Shown here piece by piece: positions 9,594 through 19,566 of a DNA stretch of 64,000 bases. The notes under the pieces are model-generated. The model was not told where the DNA came from. It was given only the letters and a program-made list of their open reading frames with translations, and made no database searches. The stretch covers positions 868,001 through 932,000 of the forward strand of contig NZ_PYFP01000001.1 in NCBI RefSeq assembly GCF_003056055.1, written 5' to 3'. The translations under genes and the position numbers were made by a program. The DNA is from Glaciimonas sp. PCH181. GTDB taxonomy: Bacteria > Pseudomonadota > Gammaproteobacteria > Burkholderiales > Burkholderiaceae_D. Positions within the stretch are counted from its first letter, which is position 1; each line of letters opens with the position of its first letter.

Positions 9594-10175
9594 ATGAAAT
9601 CACTTTGTATTTATTGCGGCTCCTCTCCTGGAGCATCTCCCATTTACGCACAAGCTGCACGCTCACTAGCGCAGCAAATGGTCGACGACAACATTGCGCT
9701 CGTATACGGCGGCGGCAATGTTGGCCTGATGGGGATTATCGCCGATGAAGTTATCCGACTGGGCGGAATTGCTACTGGTGTTATCCCAACAGCGCTACTA
9801 GAAAAAGAGCTGGGGCATAAAGGTTTAACCAAACTGCATATCGTTAAAGACATGCATGAGCGCAAAGCAATGATGGCAGAATTGTCGGACGGCTTCATCG
9901 CAATGCCAGGCGGCGTAGGAACGCTGGAAGAACTATTCGAAGTATTCACGTGGGCCCAATTAGGGTTTCATCAAAAGCCAATCGGCTTATTGAACGTGGA
10001 CGGTTTTTACGATGGCCTCATTCAATTTATTCAGCATATGGTTTCGCAGCGCTTTCTCAAAGCCGAGCAAGCGGATTTGTTGATGGATGCGCCCGACGCA
10101 CCAACGCTGCTAACCAGGTTCAAAACATTTATACCACTCACGGTAACAAAGTGGTTGGATCGCACCACGATTTAA
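9594..10175 (+). CDS. LOG family protein (nucleoside 5'-monophosphate phosphoribohydrolase)
   Basis: A 193-residue protein of the lysine decarboxylase-like/LOG family, which cleaves the N-glycosidic bond of nucleotide monophosphates and in plants activates cytokinins. The Rossmann-like GGGNVGLMG starts at 39, Arg90-Lys91 lie in MHERKAMM, and the diagnostic PGGVGTLEE is at 105-113. It follows the TetR gene by 31 bp on the same strand and ends at a strong hairpin terminator. Bacterial members are often called Rossman-fold or TIGR00730 proteins; the physiological substrate is unsettled. Confidence 0.93.
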   Translation: MKSLCIYCGSSPGASPIYAQAARSLAQQMVDDNIALVYGGGNVGLMGIIADEVIRLGGIATGVIPTALLEKELGHKGLTKLHIVKDMHERKAMMAELSDGFIAMPGGVGTLEELFEVFTWAQLGFHQKPIGLLNVDGFYDGLIQFIQHMVSQRFLKAEQADLLMDAPDAPTLLTRFKTFIPLTVTKWLDRTTI

Positions 10176-10194
10176 TCCAGCTAACTCGCGCCAC

Positions 10195-10236
10195 AAAAAA
10201 ATGCCACGCATTCTTTCGAATACGTGGCATTTTTAT
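10195..10236. terminator. Terminator between the LOG gene and metZ-like gene
   Basis: AAAAAATGCCACG at 10195-10207 pairs with CGTGGCATTTTT at 10223-10234; the arms extend to 13 bp with one mismatch. The A-rich left flank and T-rich right flank make it usable in both directions, as expected between two convergent genes. Confidence 0.85.
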
Positions 10237-10287
10237 ACATATATTTAGCATCGCAGTTAACACTGGGATGAAAATATTTATTCTTAT

Positions 10288-11541
10288 TTAGTTCTGATCT
10301 AAGGCTTGCTTAAAGTCAGCCACCAGATCATCGGTGTCTTCAATGCCGATTGATACCCGAATAAGCGAATCGGAAATCCCCATCCGCGCGCGCGCTTCAG
10401 GGCCCATTTCATAGAAAATGGTATGAGCGACCGGCAATACCAACGTCCGGTTGTCGCCCAGATGCGTCGCTGAAATACCCAGCTTCATCCGATTCAGATA
10501 ATCAAAGCAATCAAGCTCTGGCTTTAACTCAAAACTCAGCAAATAGCCAAACGAGCGGAACAACTCGCTTGCCAATGCATGCTGCGGATGCGATGCCAAG
10601 CCAGGATAATGCACAGCAGCGACCCGTGGATCAGCTTCTAACATTGTCGCTACGGCCAGCGCATTGGCGCTACTGCGATCCATACGCAATGCCATTGTTT
10701 CTGCACCGACGGCAATATGATGCGCAGCTTCAGGGCCAATCGAAGCGCCAAAGTCACGCAAGCTTTTTGCACGAATCTGCGCCATCCCCCATTGCACTGT
10801 TGGAAACTTTTTGTAGCTATCCAATATATGGGGATATTGGCCCCAATCGAACAAGCCTGTATCGGTCAATGCACCACCGAGCGCATTACCATGGCCACCT
10901 ATCGACTTTGTCAGCGAGTTGATCACCAGACTCGCGCCAACGACTTTTGGCTGGAACAAATACGGCGAAGTCATGGTGTTATCAACCACAAACAAAATAC
11001 CGCGCGCACGGCATACTTCGCCTATGCGCTTCAAATCTGCAATTTGTGTGCGTGGATTGGCGATGGTTTCCACGAATACCATGCGCGTATTCGGCGTTAA
11101 AGCAGATTCTACTTGCACAATATCCGTTACATCCACCATCGAGACATTGATGCCCTGGCCTTGGATAGTCTGCCAAACGCTTGCGGTGTTACCGAACAAA
11201 AACGCCGTCGAGACTACATGGTCACCAGCACGTAATAAGCCCTGCACCACAGCACTAATCGCTGCCATGCCCGTGGCGAAACAGATAGTGGCATAACCAC
11301 CTTCCATCACATTGACTTTATCTTCCAGCGCCGACACGGTTGGATTGCCTTGCCGACCATAGCGATAACCTTGAGCGCGTCCCTGAAACACTTCGGCTAA
11401 CTGGCGCGCATCTTTATATCCGTACGTTACCGACGTGTGCACCGGCTTATGCAAAGAACCATGCTCAATGGTTTTTTGGCGATCGCAATGCACGACTGTC
11501 GTAGTAAATCCGTAGCTTTTTTTGCTTTCTGTATTACTCAT
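10288..11541 (-). CDS. Cys/Met metabolism PLP enzyme, O-succinylhomoserine sulfhydrylase/cystathionine gamma-synthase family
   Basis: A 417-residue cytosolic PLP enzyme starting at the ATG at 11541 (MSNTESKKSYGF). The YGR phosphate-binding motif is at 61-63, DNTM (188-191) holds the pyridine ring aspartate, and the PLP lysine is Lys212 in SLTKSIGGHG. It lies after purF as metZ does in many betaproteobacteria and pseudomonads, so it probably makes homocysteine from an acylated homoserine. The family is hard to split by eye among sulfhydrylase, cystathionine gamma-synthase and gamma-lyase. The purF-metZ gap holds a hairpin that may limit read-through. Confidence 0.82.
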   Translation of the reverse strand: MSNTESKKSYGFTTTVVHCDRQKTIEHGSLHKPVHTSVTYGYKDARQLAEVFQGRAQGYRYGRQGNPTVSALEDKVNVMEGGYATICFATGMAAISAVVQGLLRAGDHVVSTAFLFGNTASVWQTIQGQGINVSMVDVTDIVQVESALTPNTRMVFVETIANPRTQIADLKRIGEVCRARGILFVVDNTMTSPYLFQPKVVGASLVINSLTKSIGGHGNALGGALTDTGLFDWGQYPHILDSYKKFPTVQWGMAQIRAKSLRDFGASIGPEAAHHIAVGAETMALRMDRSSANALAVATMLEADPRVAAVHYPGLASHPQHALASELFRSFGYLLSFELKPELDCFDYLNRMKLGISATHLGDNRTLVLPVAHTIFYEMGPEARARMGISDSLIRVSIGIEDTDDLVADFKQALDQN

Positions 11542-11569
11542 GGTCCACACAGGTTCCAGTTGATTCTAT

Positions 11570-11606
11570 CGAAAACGGAACCTGCCCGAGTTATCGGGCC
11601 GGTTCC
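11570..11606 (-). terminator. Hairpin between purF and the metZ-like gene
   Basis: On the minus strand GGAACC and a CCCG stretch pair with CGGG and GGTTCC across 11577-11606, followed by GTTTTCG. The short T-run suggests a weak terminator or attenuator of purF transcripts rather than a full stop. Confidence 0.5.
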
Positions 11607-11615
11607 TGACTACAA

Positions 11616-13127
11616 TCACTCAAAATTTGCGAGATTCAGTTGCGAACGCACACCATCTTCAATTTCAGCCTTCGGATTGTTTCGCACAAATTCGATACGA
11701 TCCAGATAGTCGCGTGAAATATCGCCAGTGATGTAATGACCGTCGAAACAAGAAGCTTCAAAATTTTTCAATGCCGGATTAACATCCGAAATCGAGCGCT
11801 TCAATGCATCAATGTCCTGGTATACCAAGGCATCAGCGGTAATTTCGCGGCAAACCTCTTCATCGGTACGACCATAAGCAATCAATTCGCCTCGCGTCGG
11901 CATATCAATCCCGTAGACGTTTGGAAACTTAACCGGAGGCGCTGCCGAAGCAAAAATCACCCGTTTAGCACCGGAATCACGCGCCATCTGAACGATCTCA
12001 CGGCTAGTTGTGCCTCGGACGATAGAGTCATCCACCAGCAGCACAGTCTTGCCTTTGAATTCAGATCCAATCGCATTGAGCTTTTGGCGTACCGACTTTT
12101 TACGTATTGCTTGTCCCGGCATCAAAAAGGTGCGACCGATATAGCGATTCTTGATAAATCCTTCGCGATATTCGATATTTAACTTAAGTGCCAGCTGGAT
12201 AGCTGCCGGACGCGACGAATCAGGAATCGGCATGACCACATCGATGTCGCCACTAGAGAATTCGCGCTTGATCTTATCAGCCAGATACTCACCCATTTTC
12301 AGGCGTGTAGCATAGACCGAAGCACCATCAATGATGGAATCAGGACGTGCCAGATATACGAACTCAAAAGCACATGGATTCAATGTCGGATTGTCGGCGC
12401 ATTGCTGGTTGTACAGATTGCCTTCGATATCGATAAAAATCGCTTCGCCGGGAATGACATCGCGCAAGAAGCGGAATCCCAGACCTTCAAGAGCGACCGA
12501 CTCGCTGGCGATGACATACTCTGTACCTTTGTCGGTTTCATTAATACCGATGCACAGCGGACGAATACCGTAAGGATCGCGGAATGCTAACAAACCGTGA
12601 CCGGCGATTTGCGCGACTACAGCATACGAGCCACGAACCCGTTGGTGAACCACTGCGACGGCCTTGAACAGTGCATCTGGATCAAGCGAATAACCGATAG
12701 TGGCTTGCTGGATTTCATGCGCTAGCACGTTCAGCAAGACTTCTGTATCAGAATCCGTATTGATATGCCGACGGTCATTTTTGAACATCTCAATTTTAAG
12801 TTGTTCAGCATTGGTCAGGTTACCGTTATGCGCCAAAATGATACCGAATGGCGCATTGACGTAAAACGGTTGCGCTTCTTCTGCGCTAGCGCTTCCGGCA
12901 GTTGGGTAGCGTACTTGACCGATACCAAAATTACCTGGCAAAGAACGCATGTTGCGGGTCCGAAAAACGTCACGCACTAAGCCATTGGCCTTGTGCATAA
13001 AGAATCCGTTACCTTGGTTGGTTGCGATTCCCGCAGCGTCTTGACCGCGATGCTGCAACAGCAGCAATGCATCGTAGATCAGTTGATTGGCGGGGTTGTG
13101 AGAGGCGATGCCGACTATGCCACACAT
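11616..13127 (-). CDS. purF: Amidophosphoribosyltransferase
   Basis: PurF transfers the amide nitrogen of glutamine to PRPP, the first step of purine synthesis. The protein has 503 residues. Cys2 (MCGIVGI) is the exposed glutaminase nucleophile after methionine removal; the PRPP-binding loop VLLVDDSIVRGTTS lies near 360-375 in the C-terminal phosphoribosyltransferase domain. It follows cvpA by 109 bp, the same pairing as in E. coli, and precedes the metZ-like gene. Confidence 0.98.
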   Translation of the reverse strand: MCGIVGIASHNPANQLIYDALLLLQHRGQDAAGIATNQGNGFFMHKANGLVRDVFRTRNMRSLPGNFGIGQVRYPTAGSASAEEAQPFYVNAPFGIILAHNGNLTNAEQLKIEMFKNDRRHINTDSDTEVLLNVLAHEIQQATIGYSLDPDALFKAVAVVHQRVRGSYAVVAQIAGHGLLAFRDPYGIRPLCIGINETDKGTEYVIASESVALEGLGFRFLRDVIPGEAIFIDIEGNLYNQQCADNPTLNPCAFEFVYLARPDSIIDGASVYATRLKMGEYLADKIKREFSSGDIDVVMPIPDSSRPAAIQLALKLNIEYREGFIKNRYIGRTFLMPGQAIRKKSVRQKLNAIGSEFKGKTVLLVDDSIVRGTTSREIVQMARDSGAKRVIFASAAPPVKFPNVYGIDMPTRGELIAYGRTDEEVCREITADALVYQDIDALKRSISDVNPALKNFEASCFDGHYITGDISRDYLDRIEFVRNNPKAEIEDGVRSQLNLANFE

Positions 13128-13236
13128 GGTGGACTCCTAAATAAAACAATTCGAAACTATTTCGAGGAAGCAATACAAGCGATACAAACGAGAACAAATA
13201 AGACAAATGCTACAAATTCGGGGATCAAAGTGCCTT

Positions 13237-13725
13237 CTAAAACTTTACATGCTGTGCAAATGCTTCCGGCAAGAAGGGCAAAGCAGTATTTGCCGCAGTG
13301 ACTGCAAGCGGGCTTAACTCTGCATCGCGCCAAAATGACTGTTTTGGGATAGCTGTTGTGCCACAGACTAATACTGCCACCACAACAATTACCGCGCCTC
13401 GTGCAAGCCCAAACAAGCCTCCTAAACCCCTATCGGCGACGCTCAGGCCAGTTGCCTTGACCAGTCCATCCAATACCATGCTTAACAACATCATTAGCAA
13501 TCTGACACCTATAAATAGTGCTAGAAATGCCACAATCAATCGCGTTACGGCACCAGGTATGACGTCAGGAAGCAATACTGCCAGACTTTCGCCGTAGGCG
13601 TTCGCAACAAACAAGGCAATAACCCAACTTGCCAAAGACAGAATTTCCTTGACCAACCCGCGTAAGGTGCCGATCAGGACTGAACAAATCAGCACAAACA
13701 ATACTAGGTAATCAAAAATCGTCAC
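13237..13725 (-). CDS. cvpA: CvpA family membrane protein
   Basis: A 162-residue inner-membrane protein with four hydrophobic segments, the same length as E. coli CvpA. The start chosen is a GTG at 13725 (reads MTIFDYLVLF) because AGAGG precedes it and it matches the family N-terminus; the frame runs seven codons further upstream to a TTG. CvpA is needed for colicin V production in E. coli and for envelope stress tolerance; its molecular role is unclear. It sits between the SPOR protein gene and purF in the conserved order. Confidence 0.9.
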   Translation of the reverse strand: MTIFDYLVLFVLICSVLIGTLRGLVKEILSLASWVIALFVANAYGESLAVLLPDVIPGAVTRLIVAFLALFIGVRLLMMLLSMVLDGLVKATGLSVADRGLGGLFGLARGAVIVVVAVLVCGTTAIPKQSFWRDAELSPLAVTAANTALPFLPEAFAQHVKF

Positions 13726-13836
13726 ACTGCCTCTGGAACCTATCAAAAATCATTAATCCGAATTCGCTTGGGTGTTCTCTGCTGCAAATTACTAAACTAC
13801 CTTAAGCCAGGCATATGAGGCTGGTCGGCATTATAT

Positions 13837-14817
13837 TCAAGTTGGAATCAAACTGCCCGCTAAACCCAGCGGCGCTAGCTTGGCACGGGCCTTTTCAGCC
13901 TCTTCTTTACTATTAAAGGGGCCGACTCTGATACGGATACGTTCACCAGAAGCCGTTTTTATCTTTTGCGTATAAGAGCGAATTCCTGCATCTCTTAACT
14001 TTCCCTGCAATTCATCGACTTTTTCTTGCGATGCCAGCGCCGCGACCTGAATAACAAATTTTGCTGATTTTTTCTCAGCGGATGCGTGGTTTGCTACATT
14101 TGTGTTGCCATTTAAAATAGCGGCAGCACGCGCTGAATCGCTCGTTCCTTCAGCGTCGCTTACATCGAGGCTATCCTCAGCTGTAACGATGGCTTTAGGT
14201 TCAGGCGTATGCTTTCGCTCTTCCTTCGCCTCTGTTTTCGGCTTGGTTTCTGGTTTAGCTTTAGGTTTAGGTTCTGGTTTGATATCGGCGCTTGCTTGCG
14301 CAGTGGGCGGTACGACTGAATTGACGTTATTGCTGGAAGTCTGCGCTAATGGTGCCGGAGCTGCTGCATTCGGTGTCGCAGGCGCACTTTGCGTTTGAGT
14401 GGCTGAAGGGCTTGGGGACGATACAGGCGAACTCGCCGGATCAATGATTTCCTCTTGCTGATCCAGACCATTGCCGACGCTAGCGGCAACAGATGCTGCT
14501 GCCGAGGAGGATGCAGATGTTGGTTTGTCACGCGAAGGAATCTGGATGGCAATATCATCTGCCAACGGCTTCGGTTCGGAATCCAGCACCATAGGCAAGA
14601 CAATTACAACGGCTAGCACCAACGCTACGGCCCCGACCAAACGACGTCGCGCACGTTTTTTTTCTGGAAGAACCGGATCGACGGCTTCGTTGCTGGGGTT
14701 TTTACGTTTCCTGCTGGCGCGTATGGCGCTTGTGTCCTCTGCTGAACGCGAATTATAGGCGCTCTGCTCAGAGCCAGGCTGTTGCTTATTTTTACGGAGG
14801 AAAGAGAACAAGCCCAT
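13837..14817 (-). CDS. SPOR-domain cell division protein, DedD-like
   Basis: A 326-residue bitopic protein. The N-terminal 60 residues are basic and cytoplasmic, one membrane helix spans about 60-79 (VGAVALVLAVVIVLPMVL), then a long Pro/Ala/Lys-rich linker runs to about 245, and a SPOR domain covers about 248-325 (FVIQVAALASQEKVDELQ and IRIRVGPFNSKEEAEKA). SPOR domains bind denuded peptidoglycan at the septum. Placement between folC and cvpA is the same as dedD in E. coli. The linker is low complexity and should vary between strains. Confidence 0.9.
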   Translation of the reverse strand: MGLFSFLRKNKQQPGSEQSAYNSRSAEDTSAIRASRKRKNPSNEAVDPVLPEKKRARRRLVGAVALVLAVVIVLPMVLDSEPKPLADDIAIQIPSRDKPTSASSSAAASVAASVGNGLDQQEEIIDPASSPVSSPSPSATQTQSAPATPNAAAPAPLAQTSSNNVNSVVPPTAQASADIKPEPKPKAKPETKPKTEAKEERKHTPEPKAIVTAEDSLDVSDAEGTSDSARAAAILNGNTNVANHASAEKKSAKFVIQVAALASQEKVDELQGKLRDAGIRSYTQKIKTASGERIRIRVGPFNSKEEAEKARAKLAPLGLAGSLIPT

Positions 14818-14897
14818 GCGTTACCGATTTAGTGTGAAAGTGCAATATTGGAACATTGGAACATTGACGGAAATGCAATACATCACAGCGCACATTG

Positions 14898-16226
14898 TCA
14901 GTGAAGTCCGGATTTTCTAGCTTCCATCACGCCAGCAACGGTCACGAAAGATCCAAAAACCACAATTCTATCATTCTCACCCGCCCTGCTTAGCGCATTT
15001 GCGTAGGCTTCTGCGGGAGTTGTAAAACTTTGAATAGTCGATTCCGCTGATGCGCCCTCCTGGACCTTGACCCCGGCAGCCACTAAACGTTGCCGCAATT
15101 GCTCGGCCGTGGCCGCGCGTGGCAATGGCAGGTCAGTCACGCACCAGTGATCTATTCTGCCTTTTAGTTGCGCCACAATGCCCTCGATATCTTTATCCAA
15201 CATCGCACCAAATATGCCGTACGTATAGGGATGAAAACCCATATTGTCGAGATTTTGGGCTAGCGTCGCCGATGCATGTGGATTGTGGGCAACGTCCAGC
15301 ACAACTAAAGGTTGACCAGGCATCACTTGAAAACGGGCTGGCAATTCGACCGTTACCAAGCCGGTGCGAACCTCTTGCGCACTCACCGGCAATTGATTGC
15401 GTAGCGCCTCTAACGCGGCTAATGCGGCTGAAGCGTTCAATAATTGATTTGCGCCACGAAGACTAGGATAACCGAGGGAATTCCGACGTTGTCCACGTCC
15501 GCCATAATTCCATTGTTGCTTGTCACCGGTGTAGTTGAAATCGCGTCCCAACAACCACAAGTCAGCGCCGATGGCGTTGGCATGATCAATCAATGACTGC
15601 GGCGGCACCGGGTCACTACAAATAGCGGTTTTGCCCGCACGGAAAATACCGGCCTTTTCAAAACCGATTTTTTCACGGGTATCGCCTAAATAATCAGTGT
15701 GATCAATATCGATGCTAGTGACGATTGCGATATCTGCGTCTATCACATTGACGGCATCCAGACGCCCGCCAAGACCGACTTCCAAAATCACAACTTCCAG
15801 ATTTGACGATGCCAGCAAATGCATGATCGCCAAAGTGGTGAATTCAAAATACGTTAAAGAGACATCGCCGCGTTGTGCTTCCACTGCCTCAAAGCTGGCA
15901 ATCAGCGCCTCGTCCGATGCAGATTCGCCATTCAATTGCGCCCGCTCATTGAAGAGTAAAAAATGCGGCTTGATATATAAGCCAACTTTATAACCGGCGC
16001 GTAGCAGCATTGATTCCAGCATCGCACAGGTCGACCCTTTGCCGTTGGTTCCGGCTACCATGATAACCGGACAACCAAACTGGATATTTAATCGCTCTTT
16101 AACCAATTTGACCCGATCCAGGCCCATATCGATGGTTTTAAAGTGGCGCGATTCGAGTAATAACAGCCATTCGTCGAGAGTGGTCGGTTTACTAGAAGCG
16201 GTTGGCGTGGTCAACGGTGTAGGCAT
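14898..16226 (-). CDS. folC: Bifunctional dihydrofolate synthase/folylpolyglutamate synthase
   Basis: FolC adds glutamate to dihydropteroate and to reduced folates. The ATG at 16226 (MPTPLTT) gives 442 residues; a TTG-initiated extension of eight codons overlaps the accD terminator hairpin and was not used. The P-loop GTNGKGST is at 59-66, and the Mur-ligase-type DHTDYLG block sits in the middle domain. It follows accD as in E. coli. The accD-folC gap holds a hairpin with a T-run that would cut transcription between them. Confidence 0.95.
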   Translation of the reverse strand: MPTPLTTPTASSKPTTLDEWLLLLESRHFKTIDMGLDRVKLVKERLNIQFGCPVIMVAGTNGKGSTCAMLESMLLRAGYKVGLYIKPHFLLFNERAQLNGESASDEALIASFEAVEAQRGDVSLTYFEFTTLAIMHLLASSNLEVVILEVGLGGRLDAVNVIDADIAIVTSIDIDHTDYLGDTREKIGFEKAGIFRAGKTAICSDPVPPQSLIDHANAIGADLWLLGRDFNYTGDKQQWNYGGRGQRRNSLGYPSLRGANQLLNASAALAALEALRNQLPVSAQEVRTGLVTVELPARFQVMPGQPLVVLDVAHNPHASATLAQNLDNMGFHPYTYGIFGAMLDKDIEGIVAQLKGRIDHWCVTDLPLPRAATAEQLRQRLVAAGVKVQEGASAESTIQSFTTPAEAYANALSRAGENDRIVVFGSFVTVAGVMEARKSGLH

Positions 16227-16237
16227 TCGATACTCAT

Positions 16238-16280
16238 TTAACAAAAACAATAGCCCGAACAGCTAACGATTCGGGCTATT
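16238..16280 (-). terminator. Terminator or attenuator between accD and folC
   Basis: An 11-bp perfect inverted repeat (AATAGCCCGAA at 16249-16259 with TTCGGGCTATT at 16270-16280) is followed on the minus strand by GTTTTTGTT. It begins 37 bp after the accD stop and ends just upstream of the folC start. Confidence 0.75.
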
Positions 16281-16316
16281 CATCAGGCTAATAACGTTAT
16301 GCAAGGTCAGGCAATA

Positions 16317-17189
16317 TCAAGCCAGCGTTTCAGCCGTTTGATTTTGCAACAAGGCCAACAAACGCGCGATTTCTTCACGCATTTTGCGTCGATCCACGAT
16401 CATATCAACCGCACCTTTGGTGACTAGAAACTCAGCGCGCTGGAAGCCTTCAGGCAATTTTTCACGCACAGTATTTTCGATCACGCGTGGTCCGGCAAAG
16501 CCGATCAACGCTTTTGGCTCGGCGATTACAACATCGCCCATAAACGCAAATGAGGCGGATACGCCGCCCATGGTCGGATCGGTCAGCACGCTAATAAACG
16601 GTAATTTCTTTTCCGATAATTTAGTCAGCATCGCTGTGGTTTTTGCCATTTGCATCAACGACAGTAAACCTTCTTGCATCCGCGCGCCGCCGGTCGCTGT
16701 AATGCAGATAAATGGCACTTTTTGCTCCAACGCGACTTGCGCGCCCCGAACAAACCGCTCACCCACTACAGAACCCATCGAGCCACCCATAAATTCGAAC
16801 TCAAAACAGGCAACTACAACAGGCAACGTCATAATCGCGCCGCCAAGCACAATGAGAGCATCCGTTTCACCGGTGGCTTCCATCGCCGCTTTAAGGCGAT
16901 CAGGGTATTTTTTACTATCTTTGAATTTGAGGGTATCAATCGGCAATGTTTCCTGACCGATTTCATACCGGCCACCGGCGTCCAGCAAAGCATCGAGACG
17001 ATCACGGGCGCGAATACGCAGATGATGACTACACTTTGGGCAGACGTGGATATTGGATTCCAGATCGGTCCTATAGAGCACAGCTTCGCAGGATGGACAT
17101 TTAACCCAAAGTCCTTCAGGGATAGACTTGCGTGTCGCTGAATCGCTGCGTTGGATACGTGGGGGGAGTAGTTTTTCAAGCCAACTCAT
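16317..17189 (-). CDS. accD: Acetyl-CoA carboxylase carboxyltransferase subunit beta
   Basis: AccD forms the carboxyltransferase with AccA and transfers carboxyl from biotin to acetyl-CoA in fatty acid synthesis. The 290-residue protein has the N-terminal zinc ribbon Cys31, Cys34, Cys50, Cys53 (CPSC and CPKC) and the crotonase-like core ([24 protein letters not shown]). A very strong AAGGAGGT precedes the ATG by 6 bp. Zinc-ribbon AccD can repress its own translation by binding its mRNA in E. coli; no such site can be judged here. Confidence 0.98.
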   Translation of the reverse strand: MSWLEKLLPPRIQRSDSATRKSIPEGLWVKCPSCEAVLYRTDLESNIHVCPKCSHHLRIRARDRLDALLDAGGRYEIGQETLPIDTLKFKDSKKYPDRLKAAMEATGETDALIVLGGAIMTLPVVVACFEFEFMGGSMGSVVGERFVRGAQVALEQKVPFICITATGGARMQEGLLSLMQMAKTTAMLTKLSEKKLPFISVLTDPTMGGVSASFAFMGDVVIAEPKALIGFAGPRVIENTVREKLPEGFQRAEFLVTKGAVDMIVDRRKMREEIARLLALLQNQTAETLA

Positions 17190-17231
17190 AGAGCGACCTC
17201 CTTCATATTTTTTACTTGCCGAATTGTACCT

Positions 17232-17265
17232 TCAACCAAAAAACAGCGATAGTAAATCGCTGTTT
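17232..17265 (-). terminator. Rho-independent terminator after trpA
   Basis: Nine-bp arms AACAGCGAT (17242-17250) and ATCGCTGTT (17256-17264) flank a 5-base loop; on the minus strand the hairpin is followed by TTTTTGG. It lies 37 bp after the trpA stop and separates the trp genes from accD. Confidence 0.8.
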
Positions 17266-17301
17266 GTTAGCCAATAGCATTTCTCCTGTTTATTTTCACA
17301 A

Positions 17302-18099
17302 CTATTCGTCCAGCGCTTTACGTATACCGCTGATGAACGTCTGCACTGCAGCAACTGCATGCTCACGCGGTGTGTTTTCTAGCTCCTGGATGATACGACT
17401 ACCTATGACAACCGCGTCCGCCACCTGTGCAACGGCTTTCGCTGTAGCTGCATCACGGATGCCGAAACCCACACCAATTGGCAATTTAACATGCTTGCGG
17501 ATCGCTGCAATGCGTTTGGTGACTTCAACGATATCGATATTTGCAGCACCAGTCACGCCTTTGAGTGACACATAGTAAGCAAATCCACCGCCGACATTTG
17601 CTACCTGCTGAATACGCTCTTCAGTTGACGTTGGAGCCAATAAGAAGATGGGGTCCATACCGTTAGCACGCATTTTATGGGCGAATTCTTCGCATTCTTC
17701 CGGCGGATAGTCAACGACGATGGTGCCATCGACACCAGCTTCTTTTGCCGCACTGATAAAAGCATCAACGCCCATGCGTTCAAGTGGATTGGCGTAACCC
17801 ATCAACACCACTGGCGTATCGGTATTTGTCTGACGAAACGTGCGTACGTAACCTAATACATCGTGCAAACTTACATTGAATTTAAGCGCGCGTTCGCACG
17901 CACGCTGAATTACCGGACCTTCGGCCATTGGATCGGAGAACGGCACCCCCAATTCGAGAATATCAGCACCGCCTGCCACCAGCGCATGCATTAACGGTAC
18001 GGTCAGTTCAGGATCGGGATCACCCGCCGTGATAAACGGAATGAGGCCTTTTTTGTTATTTGCGGCCAATGCGGCCAACGTAGACTGGATTCGTGACAT
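17302..18099 (-). CDS. trpA: Tryptophan synthase alpha subunit
   Basis: TrpA cleaves indole-3-glycerol phosphate and passes indole to TrpB. The ATG at 18099 ([10 protein letters not shown]) gives 265 residues, normal for the family; an upstream 18-codon extension is not family-like. The catalytic Glu49 is present (ILELGVPF). The position of the second catalytic acid, Asp60 in E. coli numbering (SDPLADGP), reads Glu here (SDPMAEGP, codon GAA). This is a conservative change and may be usual in relatives. trpA follows trpB by 138 bp and is closed by a terminator. Confidence 0.96.
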   Translation of the reverse strand: MSRIQSTLAALAANNKKGLIPFITAGDPDPELTVPLMHALVAGGADILELGVPFSDPMAEGPVIQRACERALKFNVSLHDVLGYVRTFRQTNTDTPVVLMGYANPLERMGVDAFISAAKEAGVDGTIVVDYPPEECEEFAHKMRANGMDPIFLLAPTSTEERIQQVANVGGGFAYYVSLKGVTGAANIDIVEVTKRIAAIRKHVKLPIGVGFGIRDAATAKAVAQVADAVVIGSRIIQELENTPREHAVAAVQTFISGIRKALDE

Positions 18100-18237
18100 G
18101 TTTGTCTTAGGTAATATTCGTGGGCTATGCGTAGGCTGATTGGGTGAGTGCAATGGATCAGAGTATTAGCACTGTCAGCGACACACCAAAAACAAGGTAG
18201 GTCGCTGCCAGGCCGAGCCTCTATCGCTGAGACGACA

Positions 18238-19500
18238 TCACAATTTCAAACGTTCGGCAACGGTATGCATATCTTTATCACCGCGGCCAGACAAGTTGGC
18301 GAGGATGATTTTATCTTTTGGCAACGTCGCCGCCAATTTAGCCGCGTAGGCAAGCGCATGACTTGATTCCAGGGCGGGGATAATACCTTCGATCTGACAA
18401 CAAGTATGAAATGCGGCCAGTGCTTCGTCGTCGGTAATAGTTTCGTAAGAGGCGCGACCAGAATCCTTCAACCAGGCATGTTCAGGACCAACGCCCGGAT
18501 AATCCAGGCCAGCTGAAACTGAATGGGTTTCAATGACTTGACCATTCTCGTCTTGCAGCAGGTAAGTACGATTGCCGTGCAATACGCCCGGAGAACCTGC
18601 TGTCAGGGACGCGGAATGCTTGCCGCTGTCCAATCCTTCGCCTGCAGCTTCAACACCGATAAGACGGACATCGTGGTGGTTAATGTAAGGGTAAAAAATA
18701 CCCATTGCATTAGAACCGCCGCCTACACACGCAACAACATAGTCCGGTTGACGGCCGGTCATTTCCGGCATTTGGGTCAGACATTCCTCGCCAATCACAG
18801 ACTGAAAATCACGAACCATCATTGGATAAGGATGAGGGCCAGCAACCGTGCCTATAATATAGAAAGTATCTTCAACGTTGGTGACCCAATCCCGCATCGC
18901 TTCATTCAACGCATCTTTTAACGTCTTCGAACCAGATTCGACAGGCACCACTTTCGCACCAAGCAAATTCATTCGGTAAACGTTTTGCTTCTGACGCTTG
19001 ACGTCTTCGCTGCCCATGTAGACGACGCATTCCAAGCCGAATCGTGCGCAAATTGTGGCGGTGGCTACGCCATGCTGACCTGCACCTGTTTCTGCAATGA
19101 CACGCGGCTTGCCCATACGCTTGGCGAGTAAGGCCTGACCGATTACGTTGTTAATTTTATGGGCACCTGTATGGTTCAGGTCTTCGCGCTTGAAGTAGAT
19201 TTGTGCGCCGCCCATTTGTTCGGACCAGCGTTTTGCGTGATAGATAGGACTAGGACGGCCTACAAAATGTTTTAGCTCGCTTTCGAATTCTGCTAAAAAA
19301 ACCGGCTCGTGCTGATAATGTGCGTAGGCTTCTTTTAATTCTTTAAGCGCCAACGTCAGCGTTTCTGAAACGAAACTACCGCCGTACATTCCGAAGTGGC
19401 CTTTTGCATCCGGCAGATTGTATTGTGCAGATTGCTGCAAGGTCGCGGTAGCAAGTGCCTGACGCTCGGCATAATGCTCAAGCGGATTTAATTCTTTCAT
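18238..19500 (-). CDS. trpB: Tryptophan synthase beta subunit
   Basis: TrpB joins indole and serine to make tryptophan, using PLP. The protein has 420 residues, with a slightly long N-terminus (about 25 residues before [11 protein letters not shown]). The PLP lysine is Lys115 in [10 protein letters not shown], and the glycine-rich phosphate site is GGGSNAMG. It lies between trpF and trpA in the usual betaproteobacterial order. A purine-rich AGAGAGAAAC precedes the ATG. Confidence 0.98.
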   Translation of the reverse strand: MKELNPLEHYAERQALATATLQQSAQYNLPDAKGHFGMYGGSFVSETLTLALKELKEAYAHYQHEPVFLAEFESELKHFVGRPSPIYHAKRWSEQMGGAQIYFKREDLNHTGAHKINNVIGQALLAKRMGKPRVIAETGAGQHGVATATICARFGLECVVYMGSEDVKRQKQNVYRMNLLGAKVVPVESGSKTLKDALNEAMRDWVTNVEDTFYIIGTVAGPHPYPMMVRDFQSVIGEECLTQMPEMTGRQPDYVVACVGGGSNAMGIFYPYINHHDVRLIGVEAAGEGLDSGKHSASLTAGSPGVLHGNRTYLLQDENGQVIETHSVSAGLDYPGVGPEHAWLKDSGRASYETITDDEALAAFHTCCQIEGIIPALESSHALAYAAKLAATLPKDKIILANLSGRGDKDMHTVAERLKL

Positions 19501-19566
19501 TTGTTTCTCTCTTAAATGGCTGATTGACGGTGTTTTTCACCCAATGTGCGCAAATATCTCTCGCAA

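Noticed and set aside
10569..11296. Several overlapping plus-strand frames over 110 codons
   Set aside because: They lie opposite the PLP enzyme gene, have no start signal and no protein-family features.
14102..14398. Open frame of 98 codons on the plus strand
   Set aside because: It lies opposite the low-complexity linker of the SPOR protein and its Ala/Gly/Leu/Val-rich product is a mirror of that linker.
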